A stretch of DNA of 11,928 nucleotides from Anaerolineaceae bacterium (GTDB taxonomy: Bacteria; Chloroflexota; Anaerolineae; Anaerolineales; Anaerolineaceae), in contig DMDF01000143.1 of NCBI GenBank assembly GCA_003446605.1, forward strand, positions 1 through 11,928, written 5' to 3'. The position numbers and the translations under genes were made by a program. Of the stretch, positions 1-6,647 are shown in pieces. Under the pieces are notes generated by a model. That model was given only the letters and a program-made list of their open reading frames with translations. It made no database searches and had not been told where the DNA came from. The first letter of the stretch is position 1. Each line of letters opens with the position of its first letter.

Positions 1-353
1 CCGATCTTGATCTCTATCTAAAACCAGAGGATATGCTCACCGTTGGGTTGGTATGCCTGGACGATGGGAAATGGAAGGGGAACCACCAGGTGGTCATACC
101 CCCGCAGTGGCTGCAGCTCAGCACACAACCACTGGTCAAAGTGAATGAGCACGACCACTATGGATTTGGTTGGTGGGTCAATCATAATCAAGATGAGGGT
201 TGCATCTCTACCTACTCTGCCTGCGGGGTCGGCGGGCAGCGCATTGTCATTATCCCCGAAAGAAAATCGGTTGTGGTAACCATCTCACTTACCAGCCTGT
301 ACTCCCACAGCGAAAGCCTGGATGATGCCATATGCGCCTATTTCTCTCAATAA
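1..353 (+). CDS. Beta-lactamase/serine hydrolase family protein, C-terminal part (partial)
   Basis: The reading frame is open from base 3 with no stop, so the gene begins before the window and only about 117 C-terminal residues are seen. They match the end of the class C beta-lactamase / penicillin-binding-protein-like serine hydrolase fold. A 'KPEDMLTVGLVCLDDGKW' segment resembles the usual 'sPeDmakfGlLyLngG.W' helix. It is followed by 'YGFGWWVN' and by 'CGVGGQRIVIIPE', the strand that carries the third active-site motif in this family (here GVGG rather than KTG or HTG). The nucleophile SxxK motif would lie upstream and cannot be checked. Such proteins are usually esterases or peptidases rather than drug-resistance enzymes; the substrate is unknown. 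The stop lies 10 nt before the sulfur-carrier gene, so the two may be co-transcribed by proximity without a shared function. Confidence 0.8.
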   Translation, partial: DLDLYLKPEDMLTVGLVCLDDGKWKGNHQVVIPPQWLQLSTQPLVKVNEHDHYGFGWWVNHNQDEGCISTYSACGVGGQRIVIIPERKSVVVTISLTSLYSHSESLDDAICAYFSQ

Positions 354-363
354 AAGGATCGCC

Positions 364-558
364 ATGTCCGTAATCATCAAAACTCGCGAACAAGAATTTA
401 CTGATAGGGGAAGCCGCCCATTGTATCGCATCATGCAGGATTTGCAGCTTTCGCCCCAGGCGTATCTCGCCGTGCGGGATGGCGTGCTGCTCACCGGTGA
501 CGAAAGGATCGAGGATGGGGACGTTGTTGAACTAATCTCCGTAGTTTCAGGCGGATAG
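364..558 (+). CDS. ttuB: MoaD/ThiS/TtuB-like sulfur-carrier protein
   Basis: A 64-residue ubiquitin-fold sulfur carrier. The sequence ends in '...VVELISVVSGG'. The terminal Gly-Gly is the residue pair that is adenylated and thiocarboxylated in the MoaD, ThiS, TtuB and Urm1 families, and 'DGDVVELISVVSGG' is a typical end. I chose ATG 364 because AAAAGG (352-357) sits 6 nt before it and it gives the normal family length. An in-frame ATG at 322 would add 14 residues inside the upstream gene. The TtuA-like gene starts 2 nt after the stop, so the pair is very likely translationally coupled. By analogy with Thermus, where TtuB gives sulfur to TtuA to make 2-thiouridine in tRNA, this should be the sulfur donor. 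A role in thiamine or molybdopterin synthesis is less likely because no thi or moa gene is nearby. Confidence 0.82.
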   Translation: MSVIIKTREQEFTDRGSRPLYRIMQDLQLSPQAYLAVRDGVLLTGDERIEDGDVVELISVVSGG

Positions 559-560
559 AT

Positions 561-1481
561 ATGAAATGTAAAAAATGCGACCAAAAAGCGGTTATCAACC
601 TGCAGCATCATAACATCTCTTTTTGTAAGGAACACTTTCTTGAATGGATGCGTGTGCAAACTGAACGCGTCATCCAAAAATTCCATATGTTCACCAAAGA
701 AGAGCGGTTGCTGGTGGCAGTATCAGGCGGAAAAGATTCCCTATCCCTTTGGGATATCCTATGGCAGCTGGGATACCAGGCGGATGGCTTGTATCTGGAC
801 CTGGGTATCAACGATTTCAACAATTACTCTTCTGATTCAGCCGAATTCACCCGCCGTTTCGCGGAGGAACGCGGTTTGCAATTGACCAGCATGGATATCA
901 AAGCGCAATATGGCGAAAGCATCCCTGAAATGGCTGCCAGAACCAAACGGGGGCATACCAAACCCTGCTCGCAATGCGGTTTAGTGAAGCGCTACCTGCT
1001 GAACAAATTAGCACTGGATGGCAGGTACGATGCCATCGTCACCGCCCACAACCTGGATGATGAAGCAGCTTTTCTATTTGCAAATGTAACCCACTGGTCA
1101 CTGGATTATCTGGGGCGGCAGTACCCACTGTTGCCCGCCACGACCGGATTCGCGCGCAAAGCAAAACCCTTCTGTCAGATTTATGAACGCGAATCTGCCG
1201 CTTATGCCATTTTGAGCGGAATTAATTACATCTACACAGAATGTCCGTATTCCGACGGCAGCAAACAGCTGCGCAATAAACGCTATTTGAACATGATGGA
1301 AGATGAGCAGCCCGGATTCAAAACACAATTCTATCTGGGTTATCTACGTGCGTTAAAGGCAGGTGCATTCCCTCAACAGCAAGAATCAGCAGCTAAGCTG
1401 GAAGAAAAAAGATGTGCAAAATGCGGGCAACCCACCCAAAGTGATGGCTTATGCACCTTCTGCAGGTTGGTGAATAAATAA
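561..1481 (+). CDS. ttuA: TtuA-like tRNA 2-thiouridine synthetase (ATP-PPi loop, Fe-S and zinc)
   Basis: A complete 306-residue protein of the TtcA/TtuA/Ncs6 family, which adenylates a tRNA uridine and replaces its oxygen with sulfur. Residues visible, in order: an N-terminal zinc site (C3, C6, C22, H25); the PP-loop 'SGGKDS' at 55-60, which binds ATP; C136 and C139 ('PCSQCG') plus C228 ('TECPYS'), matching the three cysteines that hold the [4Fe-4S] cluster in TtuA; and a C-terminal zinc knuckle (C285, C288, C298, C301). All key residues are present and the length is normal. The adjacent GG-ended carrier argues for the TtuA/TtuB system (s2U54 in the T-loop in Thermus) rather than TtcA, which uses no such carrier. 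Eukaryotic and archaeal relatives act on U34, so the exact tRNA position is inferred. The start has an AGGCGG-like Shine-Dalgarno inside the end of the preceding gene. Confidence 0.87.
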   Translation: MKCKKCDQKAVINLQHHNISFCKEHFLEWMRVQTERVIQKFHMFTKEERLLVAVSGGKDSLSLWDILWQLGYQADGLYLDLGINDFNNYSSDSAEFTRRFAEERGLQLTSMDIKAQYGESIPEMAARTKRGHTKPCSQCGLVKRYLLNKLALDGRYDAIVTAHNLDDEAAFLFANVTHWSLDYLGRQYPLLPATTGFARKAKPFCQIYERESAAYAILSGINYIYTECPYSDGSKQLRNKRYLNMMEDEQPGFKTQFYLGYLRALKAGAFPQQQESAAKLEEKRCAKCGQPTQSDGLCTFCRLVNK

Positions 1482-1483
1482 GA

Positions 1484-1507
1484 AGAGCCTCCCGAATGGA
1501 AGGCTCT
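1484..1507 (-). terminator. Intrinsic terminator after glnA (between convergent genes)
   Basis: AGAGCCT (1484-1490) pairs perfectly with AGGCTCT (1501-1507), with two more C-G pairs after one mismatch and a GAAT loop. Read on the - strand, the hairpin lies about 20 nt after the glnA stop and is followed by CTTATTTATT, a moderate U-rich tail. Read on the + strand it follows the ttuA stop but has only A residues after it, so it is a weaker terminator in that direction. Confidence 0.65.
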
Positions 1508-1526
1508 CAAAAAACATTGTAATGGG

Positions 1527-2858
1527 TTACGCACCCATCAGGTAATTTTCCACTTCCCAATCGGTGACATGGATACGGTAATCCTCCCACTCTTCTTCCT
1601 TGGCACGGAAGAAAGCGGAGAATAATTTGGTTCCGATGGAATTCTTGACCACATCATCAGCAGCTAATTCCAGCAACGCATCCTTCAATGAACCTGGCAG
1701 AGAATCAATGCCACGGGTAACGCGCTCTTCACTGGAGAGATCATAAATATTGACATTGTTGAGCGCCTTGGGGGGAGTAAGTCCATTATCAATACCATCC
1801 AACGCCGCTGCGATCATAGCACTGAACGCCAGATAGGGGTTGGATGAAGGATCAGGGCAGCGCAGCTCGGCGCGCATAGCTTTATCCTTGCCAACCGTAT
1901 AGCGTGGGATGCGGATAAGTGCAGAACGATTGATCTGTGCCCAGCCGATATAAACCGGTGCCTCATATCCCGGCACCAAGCGTTTGTAGGAGTTGACGGT
2001 AGGGGCAACAATAGCGGAGAGTGCTTTGGCATGGCTGAGTTGCCCGGCGATGAAACCATAGGCAAGTTTGGAGAGATGAAATTCATCTTTAGCGTCGAAG
2101 AACAGATTCTTACCGCTTTTATCGAATATGGATTGATGGCAGTGCATACCTGAGCCGTTGATCCCAAAAATGGGTTTGGGCATGAAGGAAGCGATCAACC
2201 CGTGCTGTGCTGCGATGGCTTTGACCGTATATTTCAGGGTCATCACATTATCGGCTGTCTTGAGGGCATCCGCAAAACGAAAATCGATCTCATGTTGACC
2301 CAGCGCCACCTCATGATGGGCAAATTCCACTTCCAACCCCATCGAGTTGAGCGCATCCACCAGTTCCGCACGCACCTGCGCAGCAGAATCATTGGAAGAA
2401 AAATCGAAATAGCCACCCACATCATGCGGTACCGGATGGATATGATCATTTTGCAAGAAGAGGAAAAATTCCGGTTCGGGACCAACATTATAGACCCAGC
2501 CCTTTTCATCCAATTTCTTCATCCAACTCTTCAGGATGCCACGCGGGTCACCATCAAAAGGCTCGCCATCAGGGGTAAAGATATCACAGAAGAAACGCGC
2601 CCGTTTATTCTCTGCCGGGGTCCAGGGCAGCACCGCGTACGAATCGGTATCCACAATGAGGTGCATATCGCTCTCCTGGATGCGCATGAACCCCTCTACG
2701 GAAGAACCATCGAACCAGACACCATCATCCAGAGCTTCTTCCAATCTTGCAACCGGGGCATCCACACTTTTTACCCGTCCAGTAACATCAGAAAATTGAT
2801 AGCTGACAAACTTGACCCCATCCGCTTTGATCCGTTCAAATAACTCTTTCTTGTCCAT
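1527..2858 (-). CDS. glnA: Glutamine synthetase, type I (GSI-alpha-like)
   Basis: A complete 443-residue glutamine synthetase, which makes glutamine from glutamate, ammonia and ATP in the cytosol as a dodecamer. Signatures: 'FDGSSVEGF' (49-57), the metal/glutamate-site 'GPEPEFF' (126-132), the ATP-site region 'KPIFGINGSGMHCHQS' (228-243) and 'PDPSSNPYLAF' (335-345). R59 in 'GFMRIQESD' matches the arginine that mediates feedback inhibition in the Bacillus-type GSI-alpha enzyme. The length equals that type, lacking the insertion of the adenylylated GSI-beta enzymes. A tyrosine (Y372, 'NIYDLSSEE') sits where E. coli is adenylylated, but this residue also occurs in non-adenylylated enzymes. The start is ATG 2858, preceded by AAAGGAGAAA (2861-2870). 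An upstream in-frame extension to 2984 runs through the leader hairpin and is not believable. Control is probably through the structured leader upstream. Confidence 0.95.
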   Translation of the reverse strand: MDKKELFERIKADGVKFVSYQFSDVTGRVKSVDAPVARLEEALDDGVWFDGSSVEGFMRIQESDMHLIVDTDSYAVLPWTPAENKRARFFCDIFTPDGEPFDGDPRGILKSWMKKLDEKGWVYNVGPEPEFFLFLQNDHIHPVPHDVGGYFDFSSNDSAAQVRAELVDALNSMGLEVEFAHHEVALGQHEIDFRFADALKTADNVMTLKYTVKAIAAQHGLIASFMPKPIFGINGSGMHCHQSIFDKSGKNLFFDAKDEFHLSKLAYGFIAGQLSHAKALSAIVAPTVNSYKRLVPGYEAPVYIGWAQINRSALIRIPRYTVGKDKAMRAELRCPDPSSNPYLAFSAMIAAALDGIDNGLTPPKALNNVNIYDLSSEERVTRGIDSLPGSLKDALLELAADDVVKNSIGTKLFSAFFRAKEEEWEDYRIHVTDWEVENYLMGA

Positions 2859-2884
2859 TTTTTCTCCTTTGGCATAGGCAATTA

Positions 2885-2918
2885 AATAAACAAACAGGCA
2901 TGTGGGGCATGCCTGTTT
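2885..2918 (-). terminator. Terminator-like hairpin in the glnA leader (candidate attenuator)
   Basis: AAACAGGCATG (2892-2902) and CATGCCTGTTT (2908-2918) form a perfect 11-bp stem with a 5-nt loop. On the - strand the 3' arm runs into TTTGTTTATTTAATT, a good U-rich tail, and the structure ends about 20 nt before the glnA ribosome binding site. The - strand promoter is about 300 nt further upstream, so a transcript must read through this hairpin to express glnA. On the + strand TTTTT also follows the stem, but no + strand gene ends here. Confidence 0.75.
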
Positions 2919-2940
2919 TTCACAAAGTAATTTTTTAAAA

Positions 2941-3173
2941 GGCTGCCCTTCCGGTAAACCACACAGGAACATACTCCTGGTCACTGCGAGAGGTTTGTTA
3001 CCACCATCACTGGCAGGGTTTCACCTGGCGCTTCTTTCGGAAGGGAGAAAGGAGCCCGTGACAGGACTCCGAAGGCATCCGCTGATCAATCCGATCTTCC
3101 CCGGTTTCCCGGGTTAACCATCCCTCGCAGGATGGAACCTTCACCTCGTGATCTCAACCTGTGAGACCCAGCC
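2941..3173 (-). promoter_or_regulatory. Structured 5' leader RNA of glnA (riboswitch-like, family not recognised)
   Basis: About 230 nt of - strand leader can be closed by GGCTG (3173-3169) pairing with CAGCC (2945-2941). Inside I see several local hairpins: TCTCA/TGAGA (3152-3166); GGTT-CCATCC/GGATGG-AACC with a 2-nt bulge (3112-3139); CCCGG with a GAAA tetraloop (3100-3113), which competes slightly with the previous stem; and CAGGA/TCCTG (2964-2979) with outer ACC/GGT pairs. No open reading frame of note runs along the leader. I compared it by memory with T-box, glutamine (glnA-motif), cobalamin, FMN, lysine, Mg (M-box), c-di-AMP, SAM and glycine riboswitch cores, RNase P and SRP RNA, and found no full match. 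It could also be an independent small RNA ending at the downstream hairpin. Confidence 0.5.
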
Positions 3174-3218
3174 GCTATTTCTCCATGTATGCAATTGTAA
3201 GGTTCTCCATTAAGTGAA

Positions 3219-3247
3219 TTTTTATCAGAGAACAGGTCATTTGTCAA
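3219..3247 (-). promoter_or_regulatory. Promoter for the glnA leader
   Basis: On the - strand, TTGACA (3247-3242) is followed by a 17-bp spacer and TAAAAA (3224-3219). The -35 box is perfect and the -10 box matches TATAAT at four positions. Transcription would start near 3212, giving a leader of about 350 nt before the glnA ATG. Confidence 0.65.
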
Positions 3248-3530
3248 GCGGATTGCTGCATTTGTCATTTTTTAAGGTGTGTTTTTAGGCAAAAGCAAGG
3301 GATGCACATCAGTATCATCTAACATTTTAGCAATCGCAGGGTGACACAAAAGGGTTCGTAGTTTGACTTGAATCTGATTTTCTCATTCATATTAATGAAC
3401 GAAAATTCTATTGTGCTGATTTTGTAATTACGATGTTACGAAAAGCCATATTTATTAGCTATTTTCTTTTGCTTTTTGTTTTATATAATAACAAATATAG
3501 ACTAATGGATTTTTTACATATCAAAATAAA
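3248..3530 (+). promoter_or_regulatory. AT-rich divergent intergenic region with the regulator promoter
   Basis: No gene is seen between the glnA promoter and the regulator ATG. A perfect TATAAT lies at 3484-3489, which would start transcription near 3496. No good -35 box sits 17 bp upstream (ATTTTC at 3461-3466), so activation may be needed. A TTGACT at 3363-3368 has only a poor -10 (CATATT at 3388-3393, 19-bp spacer). An inverted repeat TTCAT-ATTA-ATGAA (3386-3399) could be an operator. No clear Shine-Dalgarno precedes the ATG at 3531 (upstream bases are ATCAAAATAAA). Confidence 0.45.
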
Positions 3531-5075
3531 ATGGTTCCTTTAACCACTCGCCAACGCGATATCTTAAGAGTTCTGCTGAATTCTGACAAACCGATCAGAA
3601 CCTGTGATTTGGCTGCGGAAATTCAATTAACACCCCGTCAGGTACATTACAGCATGAAAGGTGTAAAGAACTGGCTAAGTGGTAAGAACGTGGTCTTGCA
3701 GACGACACCCGGCATGGGTGTGAAGCTGGAATGTTTACCCCAACAACACATCGAACTAGTTAAAGAACTGGAAAAGAACGAAAGCGTTCAACTTGTGCTT
3801 ACACCAGAGCAACGCCAACAATTAATCTGCTTTCTGCTCTTGATCAAAACAGAACCTGTTCTTCTCACCCAAATCAGTTTAAATCTCAAAATCTCACGGT
3901 CAACCGTGGTAAGCGACCTGGATGAAGTTGAGAAATGGCTGCACGAGTGGGAAATCACTCTGGAACGAAAACAGAATTTCGGTATTCATGTAGCATGTTC
4001 TGAAAAACTCAAGCAGCAGGCATTACTGGCTTTAATATGGGGGAATTGTCCCTTCCAGCCTTCTGTCTTTGAGGTTTCCTACCAAAAAGGGTTGATTTTT
4101 ACCCTGGTTGAAGATGTACGAAATATACCTCTCATCAAAGAAATCCATGATTTCCTTTGTTTGTTTAATATGAAGAAAATCTTCAATAAAGTGATCCTTA
4201 TTGAAGATTTCCTAGGAGGACGTTTCACAGATGAAGCAGTTTTATATTTGGCGCTGGTTTTCTCGATTCTGAGTGCCAGAGTAAAGATGGATAAACATAT
4301 CCAGATCACCGACCAGGTATTTGCAAAATTCCATGTTATGCAGGAATGGAAAGCAGCAGAAAGAATGGTCAAGGACCTTTGCCAGGGAGAAATCAAAGAC
4401 TGGCAGCGCGGTGACATTGCTTACGTAGTCATGCACATTCTCTCGTCACCTCTTCTCGAGAATTGGATCGGCGACATTGATAAGACCGGTGAATATAAGA
4501 CCTTATTCGAAGACTTACTGGATGCGATCAGCTCTATCTACAAAGTAGAAGGGATGAATGAAGATCCTACCCTTCGAGACGGGATCATTAACTATCTAAT
4601 CCCCATTTTCAACCAGCATCACTATCAGCTTTGGTTTCCAAGAACGAACGTGGATATGTCATCATTCGTCCGGCTAGGTGATGAAATCGCATTAACCGAT
4701 CAAATGATCGCTATCATCTACAAACACACCTCAATTTTATTAGATGAAGAAGATAAATACATGCTGGTTGCATTCATCAGGGCGGCTTATATCCGATTAC
4801 GATCCTATCAATTCAATAATGTCTTGCTGGTTTGCCCCAGCGGGATGGCTACAGCGCAATTGCTGACCGCCCGCCTTAAGACCAGGTTTCCACATCTGGG
4901 AAAACTGACCGTGGTCTCTTTTCGCGAATTAGACACCAAAAGGGTAGCAAGTGCAGACTTGATCATTACACTGATGCCCTTACCAGATGACATTGGAAAG
5001 GGAAAACCAATCATTCAGGTTTCACCCCAACTCTCTCCAGGGGATATCGACGCAATTACATCTTTTTTAGGATGA
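3531..5075 (+). CDS. PRD-type transcriptional regulator (MtlR/BglG-like) with EIIB-like C-terminus
   Basis: A 514-residue DNA-binding regulator of a PTS operon. Layout: an N-terminal helix-turn-helix (about 4-50); a second, Mga-like helix-turn-helix (about 110-140, 'ISRSTVVSDLDEV'); two PRD-like regions (about 190-310 and 325-425); and a Gat-family EIIB-like domain (about 428-514) with the phosphorylatable cysteine C435 in 'VLLVCPSGMATAQLL'. MtlR-type proteins usually continue into an EIIA domain (total near 650-700 residues), which is absent here. Three of the four expected PRD histidines look replaced (V243, N354, A414); only H302 in 'YVVMHIL' remains. This implies control mainly through EIIB-Cys phosphorylation or protein contact rather than classical HPr/EI phosphorylation of the PRDs. 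It lies directly upstream of the PTS genes on the same strand and is presumably their activator. No strong ribosome binding site is seen. Confidence 0.85.
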   Translation: MVPLTTRQRDILRVLLNSDKPIRTCDLAAEIQLTPRQVHYSMKGVKNWLSGKNVVLQTTPGMGVKLECLPQQHIELVKELEKNESVQLVLTPEQRQQLICFLLLIKTEPVLLTQISLNLKISRSTVVSDLDEVEKWLHEWEITLERKQNFGIHVACSEKLKQQALLALIWGNCPFQPSVFEVSYQKGLIFTLVEDVRNIPLIKEIHDFLCLFNMKKIFNKVILIEDFLGGRFTDEAVLYLALVFSILSARVKMDKHIQITDQVFAKFHVMQEWKAAERMVKDLCQGEIKDWQRGDIAYVVMHILSSPLLENWIGDIDKTGEYKTLFEDLLDAISSIYKVEGMNEDPTLRDGIINYLIPIFNQHHYQLWFPRTNVDMSSFVRLGDEIALTDQMIAIIYKHTSILLDEEDKYMLVAFIRAAYIRLRSYQFNNVLLVCPSGMATAQLLTARLKTRFPHLGKLTVVSFRELDTKRVASADLIITLMPLPDDIGKGKPIIQVSPQLSPGDIDAITSFLG

Positions 5076-5086
5076 TGGTGGTTTAT

Positions 5087-5117
5087 TTGTCAGTGTACCG
5101 GCAGCACTGACGATAAA
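5087..5117 (+). promoter_or_regulatory. Inverted repeat and weak promoter ahead of the PTS genes (candidate operator)
   Basis: GTCAGTG (5089-5095) and CACTGAC (5105-5111) are perfect 7-bp arms around a 9-nt loop, 13 nt after the regulator stop. The left arm overlaps TTGTCA (5087-5092), a possible -35 box, with GATAAA (5112-5117) as a poor -10 at a 19-bp spacer. No U-run follows, so it is not a standard terminator. A regulator operator or an mRNA processing hairpin are both possible. Confidence 0.4.
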
Positions 5118-5123
5118 AAAAAC

Positions 5124-5142
5124 GAGGTCTAGCATAGATCTC
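5124..5142 (+). repeat. Imperfect palindrome just upstream of the EIIC ribosome binding site
   Basis: GAGGTCTA (5124-5131) pairs with TAGATCTC (5135-5142) through a 3-nt loop, with one G-T wobble. It sits 14 nt before the strong Shine-Dalgarno AGGAGG (5157-5162). It could be a second operator half or an RNA hairpin; the sequence does not decide between them. Confidence 0.4.
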
Positions 5143-5168
5143 AAAATAAAAATTTTAGGAGGAATAAA

Positions 5169-6233
5169 ATGAAAGAAAAGATCCAAAAGTTAGGAGGTTT
5201 CATGGCTGGGATGATTATCCCCAATATGGGCGCGTTTATTGCCTGGGGTTTAATCACCGCGTTTTTCATTGCCACAGGATGGACACCCAATGAAAAGTTT
5301 TCTGCAAACGTAGGTCCAATGATCAACTACCTGTTGCCTATTCTGATCGGTTATACCGGTGGGAAAATGGTGCACGGCACGAGAGGCGGCGTTGTTGGCG
5401 CTATCGCGACTATGGGTGTGATCGTAGGCTCGGACGTTCCGATGTTCCTTGGCGCCATGATCATGGGTCCCTTGGGTGGCTGGCTGATCAAGAAAATTGA
5501 TGATGTACTCGAAGATAAAATTCCTGTCGGTTTTGAGATGCTCATCAACAACTTCTCTGCGGGTATTCTAGGTCTTTTGCTGGTTCTCTTAGGCAATGTC
5601 CTTATCGGTCCAGTTGTCGAAGGGGTTAGCAATTGGGCGGGTAGCGTTGTGGATTCGATGATCAACGCAAAATTGTTACCACTTGCTGCCCTTATTATTG
5701 AACCGGCAAAAATATTGTTCATGAATAACGCATTGAATCATGGGGTTTTAGCTCCCTTGGGAGTTGCAGCTGCGGAGACGTCGGGAAGAGCAATCCACTT
5801 CTTGCTTGAGACAAATCCAGGGCCCGGCCTTGGTCTTTTACTTGCCTATTACGTTGCTGGTAAAGGTTTGTTAAAAGAGTCAGCACCGGGCGCAATGATT
5901 ATACACTTTCTTGGCGGAATTCACGAGATTTACTTCCCCTATGTCCTGGCTCACCCCATCATGATCTTATCGGTCATCGCTGGTGGTTTTGCGGCAGATC
6001 TATGGTTTACGATCACCAATGCAGGCTTAGTTGCAACACCATCGCCGGGGTCCATTTTCGCCTACCTGGCAGTAATTCCAAAAGGGCAGCATTTCGCAGT
6101 GTTAATGGGCGTGTTGATAGGCGCTGTTGTCTCCTTCCTGGTCGGAACCCTTATTTTGAAGGCAAATCCATTGCCCGAGGAAAAAGAAGAAGAGGAAATA
6201 GCTGACGCGACCAATATTCCCGGTCTGTCCTGA
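5169..6233 (+). CDS. mtlA: PTS mannitol-type permease, EIIC component
   Basis: A 354-residue integral membrane protein equal to the EIIC half of MtlA, which binds and carries the polyol across the membrane while EIIB phosphorylates it. Strong family motifs are visible: 'NHGVLAPLG' (190-198, with the histidine matching the essential H195 of E. coli MtlA), 'ETNPGPGLG' (214-222) and 'GGIHEIYFPY' (249-258, with the conserved glutamate E253). Many hydrophobic spans run from about residue 12 to 330. The protein ends in an acidic tail ('EEKEEEEIAD'), where fused MtlA proteins continue into EIIB. Here EIIB and EIIA are separate downstream genes. AGGAGG at 5157-5162 gives a very strong start. Mannitol is the default substrate, but related permeases take other hexitols. 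Confidence 0.93.
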   Translation: MKEKIQKLGGFMAGMIIPNMGAFIAWGLITAFFIATGWTPNEKFSANVGPMINYLLPILIGYTGGKMVHGTRGGVVGAIATMGVIVGSDVPMFLGAMIMGPLGGWLIKKIDDVLEDKIPVGFEMLINNFSAGILGLLLVLLGNVLIGPVVEGVSNWAGSVVDSMINAKLLPLAALIIEPAKILFMNNALNHGVLAPLGVAAAETSGRAIHFLLETNPGPGLGLLLAYYVAGKGLLKESAPGAMIIHFLGGIHEIYFPYVLAHPIMILSVIAGGFAADLWFTITNAGLVATPSPGSIFAYLAVIPKGQHFAVLMGVLIGAVVSFLVGTLILKANPLPEEKEEEEIADATNIPGLS

Positions 6234-6251
6234 TAGTCAAACAATATCCAA

Positions 6252-6294
6252 GAGAAAAGGTTTCAAAGAATGAAAGCATTTGAAACCTTTTCTC
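6252..6294 (+). repeat. Perfect 16-bp-stem hairpin between EIIC and EIIB genes
   Basis: GAGAAAAGGTTTCAAA (6252-6267) is exactly complementary to 6279-6294, with an 11-nt loop. No U-run follows (AATTTGAAAAAG comes next), so transcription should pass. The structure starts 19 nt after the EIIC stop and ends 21 nt before the EIIB ATG. It probably protects or processes the mRNA and thereby sets the ratio of membrane EIIC to soluble EIIB. A partial terminator is a less likely reading. Confidence 0.8.
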
Positions 6295-6315
6295 AATTTG
6301 AAAAAGAAGGTAAGA

Positions 6316-6645
6316 ATGGCTAAATCAATTAGTACCTTAGAAGTAAAAAGAATTATTTTTGCCTGTGAAGCAGGCATGGGCTCTAGCTTGATGAGTGTTA
6401 ATTCGCTGAAGAAAAAATTTAAAAAGGCGAATGTGGAAGGCGTAGAAGTGGTACATGTGGCTGCCCGTGATATCCCCGCCAATGCTCAAGTTGTAATTGT
6501 TCATAGAGGGCTTGTAAAAGTCGCCATTTCAAAAGCTCCCGAAGCAGTCATTTTGGCATTCAACCAATTTTTGAATGATCCCATTTTTGATCAAGTAGTC
6601 GCTGCTTTTGTTCAAAAGGGAGAACTTACAAGTAATGTGGTGTAA
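6316..6645 (+). CDS. PTS mannitol-type EIIB component
   Basis: A 109-residue cytosolic phosphocarrier that takes phosphate from EIIA and gives it to the sugar bound in EIIC. The active-site cysteine is C17 in 'IIFACEAGMGSS', closely matching 'IIVACDAGMGSS' of E. coli MtlA, and later 'VVIVHRGL' matches 'LVITHRDL'. I chose ATG 6316, preceded by AGAAGG (6305-6310). An in-frame ATG at 6280 lies inside the 3' arm of the intergenic hairpin and would add 12 lysine-rich residues before the fold. The EIIA gene begins 2 nt after the stop. Confidence 0.92.
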   Translation: MAKSISTLEVKRIIFACEAGMGSSLMSVNSLKKKFKKANVEGVEVVHVAARDIPANAQVVIVHRGLVKVAISKAPEAVILAFNQFLNDPIFDQVVAAFVQKGELTSNVV

Positions 6646-6647
6646 GC

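Noticed and set aside
285..686. 133-codon reverse-strand frame over the sulfur-carrier region
   Set aside because: It runs antisense to two clearly recognisable genes, has no ribosome binding site and its product resembles nothing.
2202..2843. 213-codon + strand frame inside glnA
   Set aside because: It is a shadow of glnA, whose product matches its family over the whole length.
2941..2965. SRP RNA-like text on the - strand (GTTTACC, CGGAAGG, GCAGCC)
   Set aside because: The words resemble SRP helix 8, but the segments between them are missing and the asymmetric loop cannot form.
2859..2984. 42-residue N-terminal extension of glutamine synthetase
   Set aside because: It passes through the terminator-like hairpin, has no family similarity, and the ATG at 2858 has a strong ribosome binding site.
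2941..3040. T-box riboswitch upstream of glnA (the - strand has GATGGTGGTAAC)
   Set aside because: The conserved T-box core needs GGTGGNACC with a matching partner and a recognisable stem I. Here the bases after GGTGG are TAACA, and no stem I motif was found.
6280..6315. Upstream start for EIIB
   Set aside because: It lies inside the intergenic hairpin arm without a ribosome binding site; ATG 6316 has AGAAGG at the right distance.
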